Notes: a model not told the origin generated them from the sequence alone. A stretch of 64,000 nucleotides of DNA from an uncultured Porphyromonadaceae bacterium (GCA_900541835.1 UQLL01000007.1:27915-91914); one strand, 5' to 3'. Positions 51,127-59,828 are shown, counted from the stretch's first letter. Numbers and translations are program-made.

Positions 51127-51383
51127 TCACGTCCCGTTCTTCCGAAACATACAACCGCGACATGGCACTCTGCCAAGTCGCGGTTGACAATGTACGCCAC
51201 CCACCAGCCCCTTGAGGTTGACCACTCCAGGACACGAATATTCGGCTATCGTCTTCACCGTCGGCCGGATGCTGATGGAATCCTTGCCGATGACCACGAC
51301 CACCAATGTGGCGCCATCCTTGGTATACACCACTCCGTCATCCGCCAAGGAGCGGAGCAACCTGCCTAAGTCGCCGACCTGGG
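51127..51383 (-). other. Region after fcl: hairpin and possible gene remnant
   Basis: No start codon supports a complete gene. On the minus strand an open frame across 51400-51127 reads protein-like (LPVFLTQVGDLGRLLRSLAD; GATLVVVVIGKDSISIRPTV) and may be the decayed end of a gene. It runs in another frame than fcl, which ends at 51384. A 35-nt perfect hairpin (51152-51186) lies inside it. Confidence 0.3.
51152..51186. repeat. 35-nt hairpin
   Basis: CAACCGCGAC pairs with GTCGCGGTTG, and inside that TGGCA pairs with TGCCA around CTC. There is no T-run on either strand. Confidence 0.85.
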
Positions 51384-52499
51384 TCAGAAAGACCGGGAGC
51401 TGACCGCTCTGGCATTGCAGCTGTCCAGGTACCAGTCGTAGAGGCGGCGGATGCCCTCGTCCAGCTCCACGGTGTGGCGCCAGCCCAGGGAGTGGAGCTT
51501 GTCGACGTTGCAGAGCTTGCGCAGGGTGCCGTCGGGCTTTGTGGCATCCCAGCGCACCTGGCCGGGGAAGCCGACTGTATGGCGCACCATCTCGGCTGTC
51601 TGGGCTATGGTGTGCTCTATGCCGGTGCCGATGTTGATATGACAGTTGCGCACGGGCTCGCCGCGCTCCTCGCAACGCTTCTTGAGCTGAGCGAAGTCGA
51701 TGTTCTCGAGGATGTAGACGGAGGCGTCGGCCATGTCCTCACTCCAGAGGAACTCGCGCAGGGGCGTACCGCTTCCCCACAGGTCCACCTCCGTATCATG
51801 GATTCCGTAGCGAGCCAGGATGTCGGTAATCTGCTGCTCGGTGGCGTCGGCGCCTACACCTTCCACGGGGCGCTTCCCCAGGTCAGCGCGGATGCCCTGC
51901 CAGTCGCCCTCGCTCAGAAGACGTGCCAGGTGAATCTTGCGGAGCATGGCGGGCAGCACGTGCGAGTTCTCGAGGTGGAAGTTGTCACGCGGACCGTAGA
52001 GGTTGGTGGGCATGACGGCGATGTAGTTGGTGCCGTGCTGCAGGTTGAAGCTCTCGCACATCTTCAGACCGGCGATCTTGGCGATGGCGTATGGCTCGTT
52101 GGTGTATTCGAGCGGCGAGGTGAGCAGGGCGTCCTCGGTCATGGGCTGGGGGGCCTCGCGGGGATAGATGCAGGTGGAGCCGAGGAAAAGGAGCTTTTCG
52201 ACTCCGTGGCGGAAGGCCTGCCCGATGACGTTCTGCTGTATCTCGAGGTTCTGCCAGATGAAGTCGGCGCGGTAGAGGCTGTTGGCCATGATGCCGCCGA
52301 CGTGGGCTGCGGCGAGGACTACGGCGTCGGGGCGCTCGCTGTCGAAGAAGCCGGCCACGGCACGCTGGTCGAGCAGGTCGAGTTCGGCGTGAGTGCGGCC
52401 GATGACGTTGGTGTAGCCTTTGCTTTTCAGGTTGGCTGTGATGGCGGAACCCACCAGGCCGCGATGGCCTGCCACATAGATCTTGCTGTTCTTGTTCAT
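51384..52499 (-). CDS. fcl: GDP-L-fucose synthase
   Basis: 371 residues. It converts GDP-4-keto-6-deoxymannose to GDP-L-fucose in two steps with NADPH. The NADP site is VAGHRGLVGSAI (about 9-20); the catalytic Ser108, Tyr137 and Lys141 are in FLGSTCIYP and YTNEPYAIAKIAG; NLYGPRDNFHLENSHVLPA is typical. A 35-residue insert (about 195-230) is common in Bacteroidota versions. The last 13 residues after YDWYLD look extended. The expected partner gmd is not in the window. The glycosyltransferase gene lies directly upstream on the same strand. Fucose is used for surface glycans and protein glycosylation. Confidence 0.97.
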   Translation of the reverse strand: MNKNSKIYVAGHRGLVGSAITANLKSKGYTNVIGRTHAELDLLDQRAVAGFFDSERPDAVVLAAAHVGGIMANSLYRADFIWQNLEIQQNVIGQAFRHGVEKLLFLGSTCIYPREAPQPMTEDALLTSPLEYTNEPYAIAKIAGLKMCESFNLQHGTNYIAVMPTNLYGPRDNFHLENSHVLPAMLRKIHLARLLSEGDWQGIRADLGKRPVEGVGADATEQQITDILARYGIHDTEVDLWGSGTPLREFLWSEDMADASVYILENIDFAQLKKRCEERGEPVRNCHINIGTGIEHTIAQTAEMVRHTVGFPGQVRWDATKPDGTLRKLCNVDKLHSLGWRHTVELDEGIRRLYDWYLDSCNARAVSSRSF

Positions 52500-52509
52500 G
52501 GTGCTTTTA

Positions 52510-52567
52510 AGCTGAGGGCTGAGGGTCGAGAGTCCGTCGAGACGTCGTTTACTCTCAGCATTCAGCT
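52510..52567. repeat. TGAGAGCT-type inverted array between fcl and the glycosyltransferase
   Basis: AGCTGAGGGCTGAGGGTCGA (52510) and, inverted, ACTCTCAGCATTCAGCT (to 52567). It fills the whole gap and includes the stop codon of the glycosyltransferase gene. Confidence 0.8.
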
Positions 52568-53522
52568 ATCTAACGAGTCGCTTGAGCAGTGAGCGGAGGC
52601 GTGTTCGGCGCAGGGCTCCCTGCTGCTGGGATATGAGGGTGTGAATATCGTCGGTGACTCCGCTCTGCCGCCAGACGGGGTTTTCGAGCTCCCGGCCGAG
52701 GAAGTGTGCCACGGCCTGGGGTGTCCAGGCGACGTCGCCGAGCAGCTGCGCGATGTGGCAGCGCAGATGGGTGGCGAGTTCTTCATCGACAGCCCGGGTG
52801 TCGGCGCACAGGCAGCGCTTGAGGGTGTGGAGCTGCTTGTAGTCGTCGAGGCGGGAGTAGCGGAAAGTGTAGTAGTTGTGGACCCAGTCGGCATTGATGC
52901 CGGCGAAGTCGGTGAGGACCAGGGAACGGGCCATGCGCAGGTAGTTGATGATGAGCACCTGGGCCTCGCCCCAGTTTGCGCGGAAGTCGATGTCGGCGGC
53001 CTCGCGCAGCAGGTCGGTACGGTAGAGCTTGTCGCCGCAGAAGGGTGTGATGCAGCTGCCGATGCCGACGAAGCGTGTGAGGCGTCGGTAGTCGTCGCCG
53101 GTATATGTGTGCCAATATACGGCTTCGGGGTGGTCGCCGCGCTTGAGGGGGACGTTGCGGACGTATCGCTGTGTGCGCATCTGCACCAAGTCGGCGTCGT
53201 AGCTGGACATGGTATCGCTCAGGCGCTTGAGGGCTCCGGGTTCGAGCCATTCGCGGGGGTCGAGGAAAAGGAGGCGACGTCCGCGTGCCAGGCGTATGCC
53301 CTCGCGGCGCGTGTGCCACAGGCCCATGGGGCGGCTGTGGCACACGAGTTGTGTGTCGGGGCGGTCGGATAGCATGGTGCGCGCCACCTGCATGGAGTCG
53401 TCGGTGGAGGCGTCGTCGACGAGTATGACCTCGAAGGGGGCCTCCTGCTGCGCCATCAGGTGCTGCAGACTCTTTTTCAGGCGCTGGCCCTGGTTAGATA
53501 CCGGTATGACAACGCTGATCAT
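52566..53522 (-). CDS. Family 2 glycosyltransferase
   Basis: 318 residues. The GT-A core is visible: ISVVIPVSNQGQRLKKSLQH at the N-terminus, ILVDDASTDDS (nucleotide-sugar binding Asp pair) and GRRLLFLDPREWL, where the usual DxD is replaced by LDPRE. The rest is helical and without recognised motifs. It would transfer a sugar, perhaps onto a surface polysaccharide or glycoprotein. It is flanked on both sides by inverted repeats, which sets it apart from fcl and from the large protein upstream. Confidence 0.9.
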   Translation of the reverse strand: MISVVIPVSNQGQRLKKSLQHLMAQQEAPFEVILVDDASTDDSMQVARTMLSDRPDTQLVCHSRPMGLWHTRREGIRLARGRRLLFLDPREWLEPGALKRLSDTMSSYDADLVQMRTQRYVRNVPLKRGDHPEAVYWHTYTGDDYRRLTRFVGIGSCITPFCGDKLYRTDLLREAADIDFRANWGEAQVLIINYLRMARSLVLTDFAGINADWVHNYYTFRYSRLDDYKQLHTLKRCLCADTRAVDEELATHLRCHIAQLLGDVAWTPQAVAHFLGRELENPVWRQSGVTDDIHTLISQQQGALRRTRLRSLLKRLVR

Positions 53523-53525
53523 GAT

Positions 53526-53592
53526 AGCTGAAAGCTGAGAGCTGAGAGTCCGCTGACGCCAAGGGTGGCATCGTCCACTCTCAGCTCTCAGT
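53526..53592. repeat. TGAGAGCT-type inverted array before the glycosyltransferase
   Basis: AGCTGAAAGCTGAGAGCTGA (53526) and, inverted, ACTCTCAGCTCTCAG (to 53592), with GCCAAGGGTGGC in the loop. It lies between the stop of the 912-residue gene and the glycosyltransferase start. Confidence 0.85.
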
Positions 53593-53595
53593 TTT

Positions 53596-56334
53596 TCATT
53601 TAAGCTTTAGCATGGTGTATAGGTCGCATCTCAGCACAGTGCGCAGATCGCCGCCCTCCTCGTCGGTGATGAGGTTGTGGGACAGGACCATGGATGCCAG
53701 GCGGCGCGTCATGTTGTCGGGGCTGTTGTTGGCCTGCTCCCAGAGGAAGGCATTGCGTGCGGGCACATCGAGGCTGTTGACGATGCGCAGGCGCAGCAGC
53801 GACTCCTTGAGCTCGGGATAGAGCTCGAACAGGGCCTTGTCGTCGGCCATGATCTGGTCGAGGCGGGACTCGTCGATGGTACCGGTGGCGTCGAACTCGG
53901 TGACGGCCATGAGCATCTCCATGCGACGCAGGTAGTACTGTTCCAGGGCGTCGTCGCCGAGCACGTGCGAGAAGATGCCAGCCAGGGCCATGTAGTTGTA
54001 TATGCCGGCCAGGGTGGGCTGCATCTTGCCCTTGCGGTCGATGACGCTGATGAGTTCGCGCAGGAAGTTGCGGGGCATGGGCTGGACGACTATCTTCTTG
54101 ACCTCGCCCTCGTCGTCGAGCGAGCCTTCGTAGAGGCGTCCCTCGGAGTAGTCGGCCATGAGGGCGGCGAAAGCCTCGTCGCGCTCGAAGGTCTCGTAGG
54201 TGCGGCCTGCAATGGCGCCCTGCACGTTGCCTTCGCCCACCAGGGCCACTATGTCGGCCACGATATAGTCGTTGAGGCGCAGCAGCGGGGTGTTGGGCTC
54301 GCGTGGGATGAACATGGTGACACCGCCGCGGGTGATGCACAGGTACTGGTGCTGGTCCACACGGGAGACGACTACGAGGTTGCGCACACTGGTGTCGAGC
54401 GTCTCCTGGTTGAAGCGGGCTATGTTCTTGCGCATCGAGAAGGTAATGTTGCCGTTGGGGTCGATGCGCTGCACGGTGGCGCGCAGCAGATATGGCTTGC
54501 CGGTGGCGGGGTCGTGGAAGGCCTCCTGGGTGACGTGAACGTTGTAGCTGACAATCTGCTTGGCGGGGTTGATGGTGCCGATGCCCCAGTACTCGTCGTC
54601 CTCGATGCGACAGAGGAACTCGTGGGGAGTGGTGCCCGGACCGGTGATGCGTATGGTGACCTCGTCACCGGGCTGGGGCGTGCGCCTGGGATGGAGTGTG
54701 CGGCAGTCAGCGTCAGGTGCGCGGAACAGGGAGCGGTAGATCTCGTTCCACATCTGCTGGCAGCGCTGCAGCTCGGTGAGACCCTCGACGGGCGCGGGCA
54801 GGTCGTGAGTGAGCAGGACGCTGAGGTTGACGGAGCTGAAGATTCCCTCTGGCAGCACGTTGTGCACCTCGTGGTCACGCTCGGCGGGCTCCAGGGTGAT
54901 GTCGTGGCCAAGCACCTTGAGCTGCACGCCGTTGTTGCGGTAGCCGAGAGCCTCGCCGGCCTTGCCGCTGAGAGGCGGGATGCTGTCGGCCAAATTGGCG
55001 CACAGTGTGTGGATGTCGGCCAAGGAGGTCCAGCTGTAGCCCAGGTTGCGTCCGAAGGAGCCGAACAGCGATTCATACGCCTTAGTGTTGAGGCTGGCTA
55101 CGCTCTCTGCCTCCTTGACCAGCATGGAAGCATAGCGGAAGAGCATGGACTGGTATATCTTGTAGTCGCTGTCGGCCTCGGACTCGCGGCGGCCGAGCAG
55201 CAGGCGGGCGGCGAGCAGGCGCACCATCAGCTCGAGCTCGGGAGAATCTGGCGGGAGCAGCACATGGTCGGTCTCGACGCGCATACGCTCGATGAAGATG
55301 TTGAGCAGCTCCAGCATTGGGCGGGTGAAGAGGCTCATGAAGCGGGAGTTCTCGTGCTGGTCGCGGAGCACGGCAAAGAGATCTTCCATGTACTCGCGCG
55401 AGTGGGAGCGGCACATAATGACGATGCTGCGGACGCAACGCATGCGGTTCTGGTGGTTGAGAATGTACCCGCTGGTGCGGAGGTGGCGTAGGATTCGGAG
55501 CACGTAGTCGCAGCCGGTGCCGTCGGCCATCATCTCGAGGGCGGAAAGGTGGTCGCGTCCGCGCTCCACGATGCCCCCGAGGATTTTCTGGTACTCGGCG
55601 GACTCGGCCTCGGCGGAAGCGGAAAGGTAGCTGCTGGTCTCAAGCAGGTTCACGCACAGGCCGACGAGGGTGCGCAACAGCTCCGTCTTGTGGCCGCAGC
55701 GGCCCTGGATGAGATCGTCGACGCGAGTGTCGGCGAGCTTAAGGGCGTTCAGCACCCACAGCGGGTTGCCGTCGTAGTACTGCCTGCGGACGCCCTCGAA
55801 GGCTTCGCTCTCGAACAGGCGCATTATCATTCGGCGGTCGGCGCCGTCAGCCGGCGCCAGGTCCTCGACCTTCTGCAGGTCAAAAAAGGGGATGCTCACG
55901 CCGCGCATGCCGGTGGCGGGCTCCATCTCCACGCGCACCATGTTCATGAAGGTGATGCGGCAGCGCACCATCTGGTTGTTGTAGAATTTCTCGTCGCCAT
56001 AGTTGACCAGGCGGAAGCAGAAGTCGTTCTCGTCGACGACCTCGTAGTATCCGCGGTTGCCGGGCTGCGACTTGACGCGGAAGTCGCCCACGTCGCCGAC
56101 CTTGTAGAGACGGGCCAGGAGGGTGGCGATGTCCTGCATGAAGGCGGGCTTGCCATGCTCGCTGACTCCCTTGCAGAGGCAGTAGATCTCGTCGGGCATC
56201 TTCTTCTTCTGGAACTCGTACGCCTTGACGGTGTACTCTGCGCCGTTGGCATCGATGAGGAAGTACGTAGTCGCACCGCTCTGTCGCTTGCCGCGCACCT
56301 TGAACATATACTTATTCCCTTTCTCGAAGTTCAT
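53596..56334 (-). CDS. Large conserved-looking cytoplasmic protein of unknown function
   Basis: 912 residues, no signal peptide and no membrane segment. The N-terminal 130 residues look like two OB-type beta-barrels (KYMFKVRGKRQSGATTYFLI; VGDFRVKSQPGNRGYYEVVD). A long helical middle (about 150-520) follows, then further OB or S1-like segments (about 545-780: QPGDEVTIRITGPGTTPHEF; GKPYLLRATVQRIDPNGNIT) and a helical C-terminus. This suggests a nucleic-acid-binding protein, possibly RNA. I do not recognise a named family. A full promoter lies at 56580-56610, leaving a 240-nt leader with strong secondary structure. Confidence 0.85.
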   Translation of the reverse strand: MNFEKGNKYMFKVRGKRQSGATTYFLIDANGAEYTVKAYEFQKKKMPDEIYCLCKGVSEHGKPAFMQDIATLLARLYKVGDVGDFRVKSQPGNRGYYEVVDENDFCFRLVNYGDEKFYNNQMVRCRITFMNMVRVEMEPATGMRGVSIPFFDLQKVEDLAPADGADRRMIMRLFESEAFEGVRRQYYDGNPLWVLNALKLADTRVDDLIQGRCGHKTELLRTLVGLCVNLLETSSYLSASAEAESAEYQKILGGIVERGRDHLSALEMMADGTGCDYVLRILRHLRTSGYILNHQNRMRCVRSIVIMCRSHSREYMEDLFAVLRDQHENSRFMSLFTRPMLELLNIFIERMRVETDHVLLPPDSPELELMVRLLAARLLLGRRESEADSDYKIYQSMLFRYASMLVKEAESVASLNTKAYESLFGSFGRNLGYSWTSLADIHTLCANLADSIPPLSGKAGEALGYRNNGVQLKVLGHDITLEPAERDHEVHNVLPEGIFSSVNLSVLLTHDLPAPVEGLTELQRCQQMWNEIYRSLFRAPDADCRTLHPRRTPQPGDEVTIRITGPGTTPHEFLCRIEDDEYWGIGTINPAKQIVSYNVHVTQEAFHDPATGKPYLLRATVQRIDPNGNITFSMRKNIARFNQETLDTSVRNLVVVSRVDQHQYLCITRGGVTMFIPREPNTPLLRLNDYIVADIVALVGEGNVQGAIAGRTYETFERDEAFAALMADYSEGRLYEGSLDDEGEVKKIVVQPMPRNFLRELISVIDRKGKMQPTLAGIYNYMALAGIFSHVLGDDALEQYYLRRMEMLMAVTEFDATGTIDESRLDQIMADDKALFELYPELKESLLRLRIVNSLDVPARNAFLWEQANNSPDNMTRRLASMVLSHNLITDEEGGDLRTVLRCDLYTMLKLK

Positions 56335-56368
56335 GGTGTTTTACAAATTAGCATCAAAATTTTTCAGG

Positions 56369-56456
56369 GGCACAGCGACGCCACGCAGGTACCTGCGCCC
56401 GGGCGCCGATATGGAGCCCATTACTCTCGCCTGTGGCTATGCAAGCACGCTGTGCC
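56369..56456 (-). ncRNA. Candidate structured leader RNA
   Basis: In the minus-strand leader of the 912-residue gene, GGCACAGCG (56456-56448 on the minus strand) pairs with CGCTGTGCC (56377-56369), closing an 88-nt element. Inside are the palindromes GCAGGTACCTGC (56385-56396) and GCGCCCGGGCGC (56395-56406), which overlap and could pair alternatively. It might be a cis-regulatory RNA. No known riboswitch or ribosomal leader was recognised. The remaining leader (56335-56368, 56457-56576) shows nothing else. Confidence 0.35.
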
Positions 56457-56579
56457 ATACGTTAACCGATTTTAAGTTTCTCTTGGATACTGGATACCAA
56501 CTGCCGGCAGGTGAGGGCGGTCCATTATTAAAATATACCTAAATCCCGGACGCCGACGATATAGAATCACATATCGCCG

Positions 56580-56610
56580 CAAAGTTACACACAAATTTCG
56601 GTTCATGCAA
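56580..56610 (-). promoter_or_regulatory. Promoter for the 912-residue gene (minus strand)
   Basis: Minus-strand TTG (56610-56608), 20 nt, TAACTTTG (56587-56580); exact spacing. Confidence 0.75.
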
Positions 56611-56712
56611 CTTTCGGCACAAAATATCTTCGGAAACCCTTCCGATTCCACCCGCGCCCATTCCCGCCCGCAAAAATTTGTGCGAAATTTTTACGGGCGG
56701 GATTTTTTTTCA

Positions 56713-56720
56713 TATCTTTG
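56713..56720 (+). promoter_or_regulatory. -7 box directly before the exported protein ATG
   Basis: TATCTTTG ends 4 nt before ATG at 56725; TTT stands at the -33 spacing. A leaderless mRNA is suggested. Confidence 0.55.
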
Positions 56721-56724
56721 CGCC

Positions 56725-57264
56725 ATGATGAAGAAACTGTTCCTTGTATTAATTATGTGTGCGGCCACACTCGGCGTCCGCGCCACGGACTGGGAGACAT
56801 TCACCCTCGGCGACACCCCCATCTTTTCCCAGCTGGACGTCTACCGCTCGGCCGAAGTCATCACCTACCGCTACCTGTACGACTACCGCGACAGCACCTT
56901 CCACATCCAAGTCTTCCCCGACGCCCGCGTTCTGGCCGCCGTCAAGAACGCCATGGACCGGACCCCGGCGCGCCCCGCATTCGTCGAGGTAAAAATCCGC
57001 TTCAAGGGGTGCCCCGACGGCAAGAAAACTTTCACCTACCGGCTGACGAATCCGAATCCCGACGCTGCCCAGATCGTGAGCCAGGGATTCTTCGACAACA
57101 CCATCAAGGACGACGGCAACATCCTGGCCCACATGCGCTCCTGCTCCAAGATGGAAATACAATACTGGGACTTCCGCTATTGGCGCCACCGCACCATAGA
57201 ACTGAAGCTGAAAGGATTTGAGAGCACAAAAGCACCGCAAACACAAATCACTGACACTCAGTGA
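56725..57264 (+). CDS. Small exported protein of unknown function
   Basis: 179 residues from the ATG at 56725 (a second ATG follows directly at 56728). The signal peptide is MMKKLFLVLIMCAATLGVRA. The mature part is beta-rich with aromatic residues (VITYRYLYDYRDSTFHIQVF; MEIQYWDFRYWRHRTIELKL). The frame open further upstream to 56605 passes through the promoter and is not used. No family recognised. It lies just before the tRNA-Arg gene. Confidence 0.8.
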   Translation: MMKKLFLVLIMCAATLGVRATDWETFTLGDTPIFSQLDVYRSAEVITYRYLYDYRDSTFHIQVFPDARVLAAVKNAMDRTPARPAFVEVKIRFKGCPDGKKTFTYRLTNPNPDAAQIVSQGFFDNTIKDDGNILAHMRSCSKMEIQYWDFRYWRHRTIELKLKGFESTKAPQTQITDTQ

Positions 57265-57301
57265 TTTACAACTTTTGTTCAAAAAAAATTACGAGAAACG
57301 C

Positions 57302-57332
57302 TTGCGGGGTCCGAAAAAAAGTTGTAACTTTG
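57302..57332 (+). promoter_or_regulatory. Promoter for tRNA-Arg
   Basis: TTG at 57302-57304 and TAACTTTG at 57325-57332, 20 nt apart. Confidence 0.75.
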
Positions 57333-57377
57333 CAGCGCAATTCCGAGAGGGGAGCCTTTTGGAACACCCCAAATCAG

Positions 57378-57451
57378 GGTCCGCTAGCTCAACTGAATAG
57401 AGCATCTGACTACGGATCAGAAGGTTACAGGTTTGAATCCTGTGCGGATCA
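57378..57451 (+). tRNA. tRNA-Arg(ACG)
   Basis: A 74-nt cloverleaf. The acceptor GGTCCGC pairs with GCGGATC (one G-T pair), discriminator A. The D arm has AGCTCAACTGAATAGAGC. The anticodon stem-loop is TCTGA-CTACGGA-TCAGA with anticodon ACG at 57412-57414, read as ICG after deamination. The T arm is ACAGG-TTTGAAT-CCTGT. CCA is not encoded. A 14-bp terminator hairpin follows. Confidence 0.97.
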
Positions 57452-57455
57452 CTAC

Positions 57456-57487
57456 AAAGGAGGCGTACTGCAAAGTACGCCTCCTTT
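57456..57487 (+). terminator. Terminator after tRNA-Arg
   Basis: AAAGGAGGCGTACT (57456-57469) pairs perfectly with AGTACGCCTCCTTT (57474-57487), loop GCAA. Confidence 0.92.
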
Positions 57488-57587
57488 CATCTGTCATGGC
57501 TATCCACATTTGCCTCGCCAATTTAACGATCGGACTAACATATGGTTGACATGCCGTTAAATTTTTGTTAATTCCAAAAGCGGAGGG

Positions 57588-57618
57588 TTGGCGATGACAA
57601 CGTAATGCGCTAACTTTG
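57588..57618 (+). promoter_or_regulatory. Promoter for the OmpR-type regulator, directly before its ATG
   Basis: TTG at 57588-57590, exactly 20 nt, TAACTTTG at 57611-57618; the ATG is at 57624, 5 nt later. This is the best-supported leaderless case in the window. Confidence 0.8.
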
Positions 57619-57623
57619 CAGGC

Positions 57624-58292
57624 ATGGAAAAGAGAATCCTGGTCATCGACGACGAAGAGGGCATCCGCGAGGGACTGCGCGAGTACCTGGAGCTGGAAGG
57701 CTACACCGTTGGCGCCGCCGCAAGCGCCGAACAGGCCCTGAAAATGGACCCGTCCAGCTACGACCTGCTGCTGCTCGACATCATGATGGACGGCATGGGT
57801 GGACTGGAGACGCTCCGCCGCCTCCGCGCCGACACATCCACCGCCCGCCTGGCGGTGATCCTGCTCACGGCCCTCGACGCCGAGGCCGACATGGTCGCAG
57901 GCCTCCGCCTGGGCGCCGACGACTACATCGCCAAGCCATTCTCTATGCGCAACGTCTTGGCACGCATAGAGGCCGTGCTGCGCCGCTCCTCCCCCACCCC
58001 GGCGAAGCCGGAGCCTGCGGGTGTGGCCTGCGACCGTGCCACCCTAACCGTCCGCGTCGACGGCCGCGAGGTCCGTATGCCCCGCAAGGAGTTCGAAATC
58101 CTGGCCCTGCTGCTCGACCACCCGGGACGCATCTTCTCACGCGAAGAACTCATGGCCCGCATATGGCCCGAGAACGTGGTTGTCGTCGAGCGCTCCGTCG
58201 ACGTCCACATCGCCCGCATCCGCGCCAAGATCGCGCCATACGGCAAGCATATCATCTCCCGTTCGGGCTACGGCTATGGCTGGCAGGATTAA
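57624..58292 (+). CDS. OmpR-family response regulator
   Basis: 222 residues. The receiver (about 1-118) has the acidic pocket VIDDEEG, phospho-acceptor Asp52 in LLLDIMMDGMGG and the conserved Lys in DDYIAKPFS. The C-terminal winged helix (about 130-222) has MPRKEFEILALLLDHPGRIF and RSVDVHIARIRAKI followed by the GYGYGW wing. It overlaps the kinase gene by 17 bp, a coupled two-component pair. A phosphate transporter follows, so phosphate control is possible but not shown. Confidence 0.97.
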   Translation: MEKRILVIDDEEGIREGLREYLELEGYTVGAAASAEQALKMDPSSYDLLLLDIMMDGMGGLETLRRLRADTSTARLAVILLTALDAEADMVAGLRLGADDYIAKPFSMRNVLARIEAVLRRSSPTPAKPEPAGVACDRATLTVRVDGREVRMPRKEFEILALLLDHPGRIFSREELMARIWPENVVVVERSVDVHIARIRAKIAPYGKHIISRSGYGYGWQD

Positions 58293-59664
58293 GTCCCAAT
58301 TCCGGCTGCGCATCCTGCTGCTGGTGCTGGGGTCCTGCTGGCTGCTGGCCGGCATGTTCATGGTCTTCCAGTACCATCGCGAGAAGGAGTACAAGGCCGA
58401 GACCCTGGACGACCGTCTTCAGATGCACAACGCCCGCCTGCTGGACGACATGCGGCGCGGCGAGGACATCGCCGCCGTCACGCGCCGCATCGGCCCTGCC
58501 CCGGCAGAGCTGCGCGTCACCCTCATCGACAGCATCGGCCATGTGCTTTACGACAACGGCTCCGCCACCGTCAGCGACAACCACAACACACGGCCGGAGG
58601 TGATAGCCGCCCGCGCACGCGGCCGGGGACGCGCCCTGGAACGCGTCTCCGAGGGCGACGACCGCACCTACTTCTACTCGGCCCGCCTGGGCGACCACGG
58701 GCAGGTAATACGCTCGGCCGTCCCCTACACGCACTCTCTGACGGAGTTCATGCGCGCCGACAGCACCATCCTATGGATCATGGGCGCCGTCACGCTGGGC
58801 GTCAGCCTGCTGGCACTCCTGGCCACACGCACCATCGCCGTGAGCATCGACCGCCTCAACCGCTTCTCCGAGGCCGCCGAGAAGGGCGACGGCATCTACA
58901 CCGGCTACAGCTTCCCCAACGACGAGCTGGGCAGCATAGCCCGCAACATCGTGCGACTGTACGTGCAGCGCGACGAGCAGCACCGCCAGACCCTGCGCCT
59001 GGAGCAGGACCGCTCCCGCCTAAAGCGCCAGCTCACCAACAACATCAACCATGAGCTGAAGACGCCCGTGGCCTCCATCCTGGTAAGCCTCGACCTGCTC
59101 GACGACCACCCGAACCTGCCGGAAGAAAAGAAGCGCCAGGTACTGGAACGCATCCGCACCAACGCCGAACGCCTCAGCTCGCTGCTGCGAGACGTCTCGA
59201 CCCTGACCCGCATGGAGGCCCCCGACGCCATGCGCAAGGCGCCCGTCAATCTCACTGCGCTGGTGGAGGGCGTGGCCGACGAGGCCCGCACACGCACCGA
59301 CATGGCGATTCGCGTCGACGTCCCGGAACTCACCGTCATAGGCGACGCGCGCATGCTCGAATCGCTTTTCCGCAACCTCGTCGACAACGCCATCGCCTAC
59401 TCGGGAGGTACCCGCATCGACATCACCGCCGACGCCTCCGGGCACTTCCGCTTCCGCGACGACGGCCGCGGCGTCCCGGCAGAGCATCTGCCGCACATCT
59501 TCGAACGCTTCTACCGCCTCGACGAGGGGCGCTCCCGCGCCATCGGGGGCACCGGCCTCGGCCTGGCGATAGTCCGCAACGCCGTCACCACCCACGGCGG
59601 CACCATCTCAGCACGCAACACCCCGGGCCTCACATTCGATTTCCAGCTCAAAGTTGAGAGCTGA
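58276..59664 (+). CDS. Sensor histidine kinase, HisKA type
   Basis: 462 residues from the ATG at 58276; an upstream frame starts inside the regulator gene and is not used. Two membrane segments (about 11-30 and 164-184) flank a periplasmic sensor of about 130 residues. The HAMP-like linker is followed by HisKA with phospho-acceptor His259 in NNINHELKTPVAS, and HATPase_c with NLVDNAIAYSG, DDGRGVP and GGTGLGLAIV. It phosphorylates the regulator encoded just upstream. The signal is not known. Confidence 0.96.
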   Translation: MAGRIKSQFRLRILLLVLGSCWLLAGMFMVFQYHREKEYKAETLDDRLQMHNARLLDDMRRGEDIAAVTRRIGPAPAELRVTLIDSIGHVLYDNGSATVSDNHNTRPEVIAARARGRGRALERVSEGDDRTYFYSARLGDHGQVIRSAVPYTHSLTEFMRADSTILWIMGAVTLGVSLLALLATRTIAVSIDRLNRFSEAAEKGDGIYTGYSFPNDELGSIARNIVRLYVQRDEQHRQTLRLEQDRSRLKRQLTNNINHELKTPVASILVSLDLLDDHPNLPEEKKRQVLERIRTNAERLSSLLRDVSTLTRMEAPDAMRKAPVNLTALVEGVADEARTRTDMAIRVDVPELTVIGDARMLESLFRNLVDNAIAYSGGTRIDITADASGHFRFRDDGRGVPAEHLPHIFERFYRLDEGRSRAIGGTGLGLAIVRNAVTTHGGTISARNTPGLTFDFQLKVES

Positions 59665-59828
59665 AAGACCGGCGAAGCCACACCAGGCGCGGCATCTCCC
59701 TTCGCAATTGCCGTCGCGCCTCGGCTCGACGCCCGGCCACCCACTCTCAACAAAAACTTAACAAAAGCGCAATCATACCGCAACAACGGGTCCCGAACTT
59801 TGCAGCAAAGAAACCACAACTGTAATAC

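Noticed and set aside
53677..55491. A 604-codon plus-strand frame opposite the 912-residue gene
   Set aside because: Same reason: antisense shadow caused by GC-rich third positions, with biased composition and no signal, motif or promoter.
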